Shown here: piece by piece, positions 1 through 5,534 of the stretch
Numbering within the stretch: position 1 is the first letter of the stretch
How the letters are laid out: each line of letters begins with the position of its first letter
NCBI GenBank assembly: GCA_030594905.1
Contig: JAUVEF010000054.1
Location: 1-7,514, forward strand
Reading direction: 5' to 3'
DNA length: 7,514 bases
Origin: Methanosarcinales archaeon
Lineage (GTDB): Archaea > Halobacteriota > Methanosarcinia > Methanosarcinales > Methanogasteraceae
The notes under the pieces: model-generated
The model's input: only the letters and a program-made list of their open reading frames with translations
What the model was told of the DNA's origin: nothing
Databases searched by the model: none
Position numbers and translations under genes: made by a program

Positions 1-14
1 TGTGGAAGAATCGT

Positions 15-800
15 TTATATGATGGTCTCCATCTCACCGACATCGACCAGTTCTGAGAACGCGTGGGTGCGGATCGGTGTACCCTGCTCCTGCACCGCTG
101 CCATCGGATTTGTCCCGCCGATTGCAACGATGCCAACGTGGTCGCGCTCGATCGGGACGCCGAGCACATCAGTGTTTGGCTCACTCACCCAGAGGACGCT
201 GTCAAAGTTAGCCGACTTCAACGTGTCGAGCGCATCTTCGACCCGTTCTCGTGCATGCATTGGTACAATCCTCATATTTGCAAGGATCTTTCCGGATCCT
301 GTTGCGATGACGTCGGTTACCGAGGTCATGTCCTGCGACATAAGCACGTCAATCGGATCAATAGTGGTGCTCTCGTAAGTTAAAATGTCAGTAAACCGCA
401 CAGGAACTCCGTTCTCGATCTGCACGATACCTCCGAATACGGGTCGCACCGGGATTCCTCTTTTGAGCAGGACGCCATCGATTGTGATGCTGCACGGCGT
501 CACGATTGCACATTCACGGTCTTTAAGGGCGATTTTCCCGATCGAGGAAGAATCTCTGATCACTTTTATGTACGATCCGACCGCAAGTCCACCACCCATC
601 ACTCTCCTGAAGGTAAATAGCACGTCATTGAGATCAGCCTCATCTATGACTGAAACATTGGCTGAAATCAAGCCTTTCTGCAGAGCAGGATCGAATGTCA
701 CCTGATACATCATATTCTCGATTCTCGATATCGCGAACATGATTTGCGGGTTTGCGGGTTTGCTTGCGGACTGGTTTATGGCGCGGTTTGCCGGAGTCAT
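15..800 (-). CDS. Stand-alone NrpR regulatory domain protein (DUF128), NrpRII-like, no DNA-binding helix
   Basis: The predicted protein has 261 residues. From about residue 22 (FAISRIENMMYQVTFDP) to the end (VGIVAIGGTNPMAAVQE, then a C-terminal ELVDVGEMETI) it reads as one complete NrpR regulatory domain. In known NrpR proteins this domain senses 2-oxoglutarate and controls repression of nitrogen-assimilation genes. Those repressors carry an N-terminal winged helix, which is absent here; instead there is a 20-residue Ala/Pro/Asn-rich tail. From what I know of the family, some methanogens split the system into NrpRI (helix plus domain) and NrpRII (domain only), and this fits the NrpRII type. 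I place the start at 800, where the ATG overlaps the upstream stop as ATGA and is preceded by GAGGT. A longer reading frame reaches 839 but would overlap the oxidoreductase gene by 43 bp. It is the last gene of the minus-strand cluster. The family call is firm; a role in nitrogen control is inferred. Confidence 0.82.
   Translation of the reverse strand: MTPANRAINQSASKPANPQIMFAISRIENMMYQVTFDPALQKGLISANVSVIDEADLNDVLFTFRRVMGGGLAVGSYIKVIRDSSSIGKIALKDRECAIVTPCSITIDGVLLKRGIPVRPVFGGIVQIENGVPVRFTDILTYESTTIDPIDVLMSQDMTSVTDVIATGSGKILANMRIVPMHARERVEDALDTLKSANFDSVLWVSEPNTDVLGVPIERDHVGIVAIGGTNPMAAVQEQGTPIRTHAFSELVDVGEMETII
743..766. repeat. Three short 8-bp tandem repeats in the N-terminal coding part of the DUF128 gene
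   Basis: On the plus strand TTTGCGGG occurs twice in exact tandem (743-750, 751-758) and is followed by a degenerate third unit TTTGCTTG (759-766). The units encode part of the Ala/Lys/Pro/Asn linker ahead of the regulatory domain. Because 8 is not a multiple of three, gain or loss of a unit would shift the frame between the start at 800 and the domain. An internal ATG at 740-738, after the repeats, is in frame with the domain. Confidence 0.7.
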
Positions 801-2173
801 AGTCTGCCTGACCTCATATAACCATCCTCTTTCATGCATTTGACCAGATCGAGCACAGAATAGGCTGCTCTCGTGATGCCCATGCTCTCGGCAGCGGCAT
901 CGGTCCCGACGAGGTATAGGTTCTTCAGAGGGGTCCTGACCTCGGGGATGTAGCCTTTAATGCTCACAGCAGCCTTCTCAGGGGTTGTAACCTGATAATG
1001 AGTCATCTCGATGTATTTTTCGATGCCGGGGAATACCCGATGCAAAGTATCCCATGCCCTCTCTTTCTCGCGTTTCACCGAGTCCTCCACAACAAACATG
1101 AATCCAACGAGTTGCTTCCCTTTCGGAGCGATCGTGGATGAGTAATTGCTTATTGGCATTGCCCAGTACGCTTTTTCCTGAAACCATATCTCAGAACCAA
1201 TATAATCGAACTCTTTCATCTGTTGGGAGAGTCCGAGCCAGATACACATGCTTAGTGCCTGATCTATCTGTCCGAGGTCATGCAGATACTCGACAGGGAG
1301 ATCTTCGATGAGCGCTGGAAGATCCTTTGCAAACCCTGAATGGATAACGATCTCTGCATCATACGACTCATCATCCGTGGACACGCCGCATACGACCCCA
1401 TCTTTAAACAGAATGCGATCAACGCATGAATTCGTCTTGATCTCAACATTATCCGGGAGTGAATGCAGCACAGAGTTAAGCAGAGCTTTGAGACCGCCTC
1501 TTGGGTATGCCTGTGCATGAGCGGTTTTATTGGTGATTAGCCTGCGAATACCAGTTATATTTGTTATTTGCTCTGCAAGCTGGTCTGCTATCGGCTGGTC
1601 CGCGGTTTCATACATCGCACTATCCCGCACAAAACTGCTGCCGTAGAGAACGCGGTAAACGGAGGTCTCTTTCATGGATTTCCCTGAAAGGAAATATGCG
1701 ATCGTGTCAACAAAATCGTAGGTCTGTTTGGACAGATGACGCGGCAAGCAGGAATATATAGACGTCTTTGACGTGTCGATGCCGAATGTAGAGAGTGTTA
1801 ATGCTTTTGTCAGCGCCTGGGACAGCATCAGGCGGTCTTTTCGCGGGAGCGCGTCAAACGTCACAAACTCGCGCAAGTTCGATGGTATCGGGCGGATGCC
1901 GGCAGGTGTACGGGCATAATAGGTGCCATAATCAACGAACGCTGGGATGTAATCAAAATACTCATCCATCAACATGCGGAGTGGACCTTTGAGTAGGTGG
2001 GTGATCGCGTGGGGTCCCGTATCAACCCAAAAACCGTCGACACAGTAACTGTTGCAATTTCCACCAACGTGCCCACTCTTTTCTATAACCAGCACGTTCT
2101 TTCCATGCTTCCCAAGTGCGAGCGCTGATAACAGCCCGCTTATGCCGGCTCCGACTACGATTGCATCATACAT
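797..2173 (-). CDS. FAD-dependent oxidoreductase, phytoene desaturase/amine oxidase superfamily (COG1233-like)
   Basis: The 458-residue protein begins with a dinucleotide-binding fold: YDAIVVGAGISG with the GxGxxG at residues 8-13, an acidic residue closing the second strand (Glu31), and a GGNC stretch at 37-40. It ends with the typical second FAD-binding motif, LYLVGTDAAAESMGITRAA, around residues 419-437. This two-part layout and the length are those of phytoene desaturase-like and related flavin oxidoreductases, which oxidise or isomerise C-C bonds in isoprenoids and other substrates. The substrate cannot be read from the sequence, and no carotenoid or lipid gene is next to it. I place the start at ATG 2173, because AAGGTG lies 6 nt upstream. 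A GTG at 2182 would add three residues but lies within that ribosome binding site. The gene overlaps scpA by 8 bp and the DUF128 gene by 3 bp (the shared bases of ATGA), so coupled translation is likely. Confidence 0.85.
   Translation of the reverse strand: MYDAIVVGAGISGLLSALALGKHGKNVLVIEKSGHVGGNCNSYCVDGFWVDTGPHAITHLLKGPLRMLMDEYFDYIPAFVDYGTYYARTPAGIRPIPSNLREFVTFDALPRKDRLMLSQALTKALTLSTFGIDTSKTSIYSCLPRHLSKQTYDFVDTIAYFLSGKSMKETSVYRVLYGSSFVRDSAMYETADQPIADQLAEQITNITGIRRLITNKTAHAQAYPRGGLKALLNSVLHSLPDNVEIKTNSCVDRILFKDGVVCGVSTDDESYDAEIVIHSGFAKDLPALIEDLPVEYLHDLGQIDQALSMCIWLGLSQQMKEFDYIGSEIWFQEKAYWAMPISNYSSTIAPKGKQLVGFMFVVEDSVKREKERAWDTLHRVFPGIEKYIEMTHYQVTTPEKAAVSIKGYIPEVRTPLKNLYLVGTDAAAESMGITRAAYSVLDLVKCMKEDGYMRSGRL
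811..815 (-). promoter_or_regulatory. Ribosome binding site deciding the DUF128 gene start
   Basis: On the minus strand GAGGT lies 10 nt before the ATG at 800, inside the end of the oxidoreductase gene. A further AGG sits 6 nt before the ATG. Together with the ATGA stop/start overlap this favours 800 over the longer start at 839 and over the internal ATG at 740, which has no such site. Confidence 0.6.
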
Positions 2174-2834
2174 CCAAAACACCTTCCTGCGCCCTGATAT
2201 ACAGTTCGCCGAACAACTCTGGCTGCTCCAGCCATATCTGCTTTCTGGTCGCCATGAACAGCAGCGATATGTATGTGAGAATCAAGTCGGTATCCGGATC
2301 CAGCAACTCGCCCAACATCACAACGTCACTGTGCTTAAATTTTTCGTGTAAAACCATCTGCACCTCCGCGATAGTCTGCTCTATATTCTCTTCGTGCGCA
2401 ATTTTGAGAACATCTTCGGTCGTGATCAATGGTTTCTCTTCCACCACCTTCTTTCGCGTTTTTCTCTGCAATTCGACTTTTTCCGCCTTTTTCAGCTCGG
2501 AAATCAACTCGTCGAGTGTCACCGGTCGTTTTGATCGCCTGCGTATCTGCGGTTCTGGTATCGGATATTCCTCGACATCAAAGTGATCGAACTCCTCTAT
2601 TTTTTCTTCTACTTGCTCTTCATCATCTATTGCAGCGTTAGCCTTCATCCGGAGGAGGATCGCAGCGTAATGGAGTGTTCGCCCGAAATAACTCAGATCG
2701 AACTGCTGTTTCTCGAGATACTGCAGGAACTTGTCTGTAACCTCGATGATATCGATATTCCACGGGTCAATCTCGCGGTCCTTTGCAAGGCGCACCAGAA
2801 TCTCGACCGGATCGTCGGACGGCATCTCAGGCAT
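2166..2834 (-). CDS. scpA: Segregation and condensation protein ScpA (kleisin)
   Basis: ScpA is the kleisin that bridges the two SMC heads in the prokaryotic condensin complex and helps compact and segregate the chromosome. The 222-residue product has the archaeal ScpA N-terminal helical domain at residues 8-67 (DPVEILVRLAKDREIDPWNIDIIEVTD and GRTLHYAAILLRMK), which binds the SMC neck. A charged, acidic-then-basic linker follows at about 71-135. The C-terminal winged-helix part at about 136-215 contains DLILTYISLLFMATRKQIWLEQ and FGELYI. Two in-frame ATG codons, at 2834 and 2825, are possible; neither has a clear Shine-Dalgarno sequence, and the frame stays open upstream to larC without another good start. 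Archaeal scpA is often next to smc, but no smc is present here. It is 91 nt downstream of larC and overlaps the oxidoreductase gene by 8 bp. Confidence 0.9.
   Translation of the reverse strand: MPEMPSDDPVEILVRLAKDREIDPWNIDIIEVTDKFLQYLEKQQFDLSYFGRTLHYAAILLRMKANAAIDDEEQVEEKIEEFDHFDVEEYPIPEPQIRRRSKRPVTLDELISELKKAEKVELQRKTRKKVVEEKPLITTEDVLKIAHEENIEQTIAEVQMVLHEKFKHSDVVMLGELLDPDTDLILTYISLLFMATRKQIWLEQPELFGELYIRAQEGVLDV
2180..2187 (-). promoter_or_regulatory. Ribosome binding site of the FAD oxidoreductase gene
   Basis: The minus-strand sequence GGAAGGTG ends 6 nt before the ATG at 2173, within the last codons of scpA. It supports ATG 2173 and argues against the GTG at 2182, which is part of the site itself. 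Confidence 0.65.
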
Positions 2835-2925
2835 TGGTGCTATATCTGGAGGGCGTCGGATGTAAATGTTGATGTTGTGGCAAAGGGTGGATGGACACTC
2901 TGACCGGCAATTCGCTGGTAGATTC
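2835..2925 (-). other. Intergenic gap between larC and scpA
   Basis: These 91 nt separate the larC stop from the scpA start. A weak TATA-like stretch (minus-strand ATTTACAT, about 30 nt before the scpA ATG) could be a secondary promoter, but it is a poor match and I cannot decide between read-through from larC and separate initiation. I see no hairpin with a T-tract that would mark a terminator. Confidence 0.35.
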
Positions 2926-4161
2926 TCAAATCTCAGAAAAATCGCGTTTCCATGCTTGATCCACGATTCTGCGCATCACTTCTCGCACCGGAACGCACGT
3001 GAGACGCGCAATCCTCTTTGCATCCTCAAATTCAGCGGATATGTTCAGGACATTGCCGGAATCGTCGGTTGCGATCTTGATCACAGCCACATACTTGCTG
3101 CCGCCGATCTCAATATCAATCGGCGAGATTCTCCGATTTGCGATCAATCTATGCTTGGTTGGTGATATGCGCACGCCAAGCGACCCAGTCTCCTCGATGA
3201 TCCGACGCGCAACCCGTTCGGAATCGATTGATTTTGTGATCACCTGGATCAAATGCCCGCTCCGCCCTTTCTTCATCGTCGCAGGGATCATAATCGCGTC
3301 ATGCGCCCCCATCGCGATCAGTTCCTCGATCAGGCTGCCAAGCACCTCTCCAGTCACGTCATCGACCGATGTTTCGAGCACCGCGATGTCGTCCCGCAGA
3401 AGTCCGGTATCGTGGGGTTCGTTCTCGCAAAGAATAACACGCAAAACGTTTGGAATCTTTAGATCTGCCTTTCCAGCGCCGTATCCTGCACGGATCGCGG
3501 AGCACCCGGACCATGAGGCGGGGTTCACAGGGGTAGCGAGGTTATTGTCAGGTTCCGGACATGTCAGATGCGCAAGAATCGCGGCGCCGGTTGGCGTCAG
3601 CAATTCGTGTTCGATGCCCCCGTAGCCCCACAACAACCCCGAACCGCAGAGTATCTCAAGCGTCGCGGGCGCTGGCACAGGGAGTGTTCCGTGAACCGTC
3701 TTCACATATCCTGTGCCAGTCACGATCGGTCTGCAGAAGATCGCGTCCGGTGCGAGATCATGGATCGCAGCCGACGCCCCGACTATGTCTGCTATTGCGT
3801 CAGCCTGCCCGATTTCATGAAAATGGAGTCGATCCTTTGATACGTTGTGGATTTTGGATTCTGCGGATGCAATACGGTCAAATATCGCAGTTGCGTCCTC
3901 GATGATCTGATCTGGAAGTTCTGACTCCCTGATATCAGCTACAATATCCGGATATGTGTGAATCGCTGAATCTTCAGGCGTAACCGATACGCTGGTTGCT
4001 GCGATCCCATTCTTTACCGTTCTGCCGATCTTTACGGTAACCGGTGCCACAGATTCCATAACATCCGTTATGTGTGCTTGATCTGCGCCGAGATCTATCA
4101 TAGCGGCGATGATCATGTCGCCGGATGCGCCCATGAACGGATCAAAGATCAGGCGGGTCAT
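2926..4161 (-). CDS. larC: Nickel insertion protein LarC (pyridinium-3,5-bisthiocarboxylic acid mononucleotide nickel chelatase)
   Basis: In characterised systems LarC uses CTP to insert nickel into the pincer cofactor made by LarB and LarE, which then serves lactate racemase LarA and related enzymes. The 411-residue product matches the whole family: FDPFMGASGDM at residues 6-16, LHFHEIGQADAIADIVG at 112-128, VHGTLPVPAPATLEIL at 156-171, ELLTPTGAAILAHL at 186-199, the ETSVDDVTGEVLG segment at 263-275, MKKGRSGH at 296-303 and ETGSLGVRISPTKHR at 324-338. It therefore includes both the N- and C-terminal halves, which are split by a frameshift in Lactobacillus plantarum. The start at 4161 matches the family N-terminus (MTRLIFDPFMGASGD). 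The frame stays open to 4245, but that extension has no family character. No Shine-Dalgarno sequence precedes it, while a TATA-like box lies about 27 bp upstream, so the mRNA may be leaderless. No larA, larB or larE is present in the window, so the client enzyme is unknown. Confidence 0.92.
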   Translation of the reverse strand: MTRLIFDPFMGASGDMIIAAMIDLGADQAHITDVMESVAPVTVKIGRTVKNGIAATSVSVTPEDSAIHTYPDIVADIRESELPDQIIEDATAIFDRIASAESKIHNVSKDRLHFHEIGQADAIADIVGASAAIHDLAPDAIFCRPIVTGTGYVKTVHGTLPVPAPATLEILCGSGLLWGYGGIEHELLTPTGAAILAHLTCPEPDNNLATPVNPASWSGCSAIRAGYGAGKADLKIPNVLRVILCENEPHDTGLLRDDIAVLETSVDDVTGEVLGSLIEELIAMGAHDAIMIPATMKKGRSGHLIQVITKSIDSERVARRIIEETGSLGVRISPTKHRLIANRRISPIDIEIGGSKYVAVIKIATDDSGNVLNISAEFEDAKRIARLTCVPVREVMRRIVDQAWKRDFSEI

Positions 4162-4184
4162 GGGTGATTGTTGTGTGCAGGCGG

Positions 4185-4192
4185 TACATAAA
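4185..4192 (-). promoter_or_regulatory. Probable archaeal TATA box of larC
   Basis: The minus-strand TTTATGTA is centred about 27 bp upstream of the larC ATG at 4161, the usual distance from an archaeal TATA box to the transcription start. With no Shine-Dalgarno sequence in between, this predicts transcription starting at or within a few bases of the ATG. Confidence 0.5.
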
Positions 4193-4364
4193 GAGATTGC
4201 AGGAGCGGCGTTTGTATCTGCAAACCCATGTTTAGCACCCGCCACACCACTTCACAAAACTCACGGGTTCAAGAAACGCTACGCAAATCACATAATTTTA
4301 CATATCCTGCAACATGCATAACGATTTGTTACGAATGCCATTACACAAACGTCAGATGGTTAAT

Positions 4365-4372
4365 TTTATATA
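4365..4372 (+). promoter_or_regulatory. TATA box of the dockerin operon promoter
   Basis: TTTATATA in the context GGTTAATTTTATATACTACC is a near-perfect archaeal box A with a purine/A-containing stretch just upstream where the BRE would lie. Transcription would begin near 4394, giving a leader of about 80 nt before the ATG at 4476. Confidence 0.6.
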
Positions 4373-4379
4373 CTACCGG

Positions 4380-4408
4380 TTACGTAGGGTGTTGCATCTA
4401 CTTACGTA
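4380..4408 (+). repeat. Two TTACGTA direct repeats 22 bp apart around the predicted transcription start
   Basis: TTACGTA occurs at 4380-4386 and again at 4402-4408. The second copy lies in a longer palindromic stretch, TACGTACGTA (4403-4412). The 22-bp spacing is about two turns of DNA, and the predicted transcription start lies between them. This is the layout of an operator, but no regulator can be named. Confidence 0.45.
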
Positions 4409-4462
4409 CGTACAATCGTTGTCTGGAATGTGCAGCGATAGATACCTAATAACACATATAAC

Positions 4463-4468
4463 GGAGGA
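4463..4468 (+). promoter_or_regulatory. Ribosome binding site of the first dockerin gene
   Basis: GGAGGA lies 7 nt before the ATG at 4476 and is the strongest Shine-Dalgarno sequence in the window. It decides the start in favour of 4476, where a signal peptide begins, rather than the upstream in-frame ATG at 4314. Confidence 0.8.
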
Positions 4469-4475
4469 TACAATT

Positions 4476-5519
4476 ATGAAGAACGGACTAATAATGCTTG
4501 CAATGATAGCAATACTAGCGGTGGTGCCGTCTACATGCGCAGATGCGATCATAATAGACCATACGTGCACGGATCTCTCGGAGATTCCGGATGAATGGAC
4601 TACGGCGGCTAAGGACACGTTTAACCTCTCGTACGGTCACACATCACACGGAAGCCAGATCGTGACCGGGATGAGTTTGTTAAGGGGCGATGCCGGTTCT
4701 ATGTACTGGTACGATAACGATGGAACCAACGGTGGACTATCCCTGCATGACTCCACACCCTCGGGCGATCTTGGCAACCCTGATCGGACCACATGGGCGA
4801 CTCGAACACGGACGATGCTGGACAATTCAAATAACGATCGGAATGTCGTGATGTGGTCGTGGTGCGGGCAGGTGAATGGTGATGAAGCCGAGATACAACA
4901 ATACCTTAACCTCATGACCGAATTGGAGGCAGACTATCCGGAGGTCATATTCATCTATATGACCGGACATCTGAATGGCGGCGGTGTTGAAGGGAACGTT
5001 AACCAGCGCAACAACCAGATCCGTGCCCACTGCATCGCACACGACTCAGTTCTCTTCGATTTTGCAGACATCGAGAGCTACGACCCGGATGGCAACTACT
5101 TCCTTGACCGGGGCGCAACTGACTCATGTAATTATGATGGTGGAAACTGGGCTGACGAATGGTGTACTGCACACCCGGGCGAATGTGTGTCGTGTTCATG
5201 CGCTCATTCGCGTTGTCTGAACTGCCAGCAGAAAGGCAGAGCCTTCTGGCACATGATGGCACGCCTCGCAGGCTGGGACGGCGGGAACGGGCGTCAGCCA
5301 GAGCAACCGATCTGCGGCGACGTTACTGATGATGGTGCGGTCAATACGTACGACCTCGTGCTGCTACTGAAACACTGCGTCAATTCCGCTGGCAACCCGA
5401 TCGCCCATGAGTGTGCCGGTGATATTGATGGCAACGGACAAATCAACATACTTGACGTGCGGCTCTTGATGGGCTACATCGTGGACAGGGCAGGATACTC
5501 GATGAACTGTCCGTGCTAA
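4476..5519 (+). CDS. Secreted dockerin protein with an N-terminal domain of unknown function
   Basis: The 347-residue product starts with a signal peptide (about residues 1-24, a hydrophobic run ending PSTCADA). Residues 26 to about 268 form one domain with conserved-looking stretches: IDHTCTDLSEIPDEW (27-41), YGHTSHGSQIVTGM (53-66), VVMWSWCGQVNGDE (124-137), IYMTGHLNGGGVEGN (160-174), FDFADIESYDPDGNYF (194-209) and FWHMMARLAGWDG (257-269). Seven cysteines crowd residues 218-250. The His/Ser-rich motifs recall SGNH/GDSL-type hydrolases, but I cannot find their standard blocks, so no activity is assigned. Residues 280-347 are a type I dockerin with two Ca-binding repeats: DVTDDGAVNTYD (282-293, Thr instead of Asp/Asn at the third position) and the canonical DIDGNGQINILD (316-327). 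Dockerins bind cohesins, which tethers the protein to a scaffold or to the cell surface. The next gene follows after 15 nt. Confidence 0.85.
   Translation: MKNGLIMLAMIAILAVVPSTCADAIIIDHTCTDLSEIPDEWTTAAKDTFNLSYGHTSHGSQIVTGMSLLRGDAGSMYWYDNDGTNGGLSLHDSTPSGDLGNPDRTTWATRTRTMLDNSNNDRNVVMWSWCGQVNGDEAEIQQYLNLMTELEADYPEVIFIYMTGHLNGGGVEGNVNQRNNQIRAHCIAHDSVLFDFADIESYDPDGNYFLDRGATDSCNYDGGNWADEWCTAHPGECVSCSCAHSRCLNCQQKGRAFWHMMARLAGWDGGNGRQPEQPICGDVTDDGAVNTYDLVLLLKHCVNSAGNPIAHECAGDIDGNGQINILDVRLLMGYIVDRAGYSMNCPC
5421..5519 (+). repeat. Dockerin second-repeat module, copy 1
   Basis: This 99-nt stretch, ending with the stop codon, encodes the second calcium-binding repeat and the Cys-x-Cys tail of the first dockerin. 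It aligns without gaps to 7263-7361. By hand I count 76 identical positions of 99, with the first 20 nt identical. Confidence 0.75.
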
Positions 5520-5522
5520 ACC

Positions 5523-5526
5523 GGAG
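5523..5526 (+). promoter_or_regulatory. Ribosome binding site of the beta-helix dockerin gene
   Basis: GGAG lies 8 nt before the ATG at 5535, in the 15-nt gap after the first dockerin gene. The short spacing supports one operon. Confidence 0.6.
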
Positions 5527-5534
5527 AACGGAGC

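Larger units (their letters stand above)
4162..4475. other. Divergent intergenic region between larC and the dockerin operon
   Basis: This 314-bp region separates two diverging transcription units and contains no convincing gene. It holds the larC TATA-like box (4185-4192), a weaker plus-strand TATA-like stretch TTTTACATAT (4296-4305), the strong plus-strand box (4365-4372), the TTACGTA repeats (4380-4408) and the ribosome binding site at 4463-4468. Both neighbouring reading frames run into it (to 4245 on the minus strand and from 4314 on the plus strand), but those extensions lie upstream of the well-supported starts and are probably untranslated. Confidence 0.7.

Noticed and set aside
2174..2182. 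GTG start for the oxidoreductase gene at 2182
   Set aside because: The GTG lies within the AAGGTG ribosome binding site that serves the ATG at 2173; the flavin-binding strand begins right after that ATG.
2999..3625. A 208-codon open frame on the plus strand opposite larC
   Set aside because: It is antisense to a clear larC, has no ribosome binding site I can see and no recognisable protein features; it is a by-product of codon bias.
4162..4245. N-terminal extension of larC to 4245
   Set aside because: The added 28 residues are not part of the LarC family, which starts with the MTRLIFDPFMGASGD-type sequence, and the extension spans the TATA-like box.
4318..4340. Imperfect inverted repeat GCATAACG ... 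CGAATGC in the intergenic region
   Set aside because: The stem is interrupted and only about six pairs long, with no T-tract; it is too weak to call a terminator or RNA element.
4314..4475. N-terminal extension of the first dockerin gene to an ATG at 4314
   Set aside because: The added 54 residues would bury the signal peptide, overlap the predicted promoter and ignore the strong Shine-Dalgarno sequence directly before ATG 4476.
5184..5227. Haem c binding motifs in the cysteine cluster
   Set aside because: The nearest candidates are CVSCS, CSCAH and CLNCQ; none is CxxCH.
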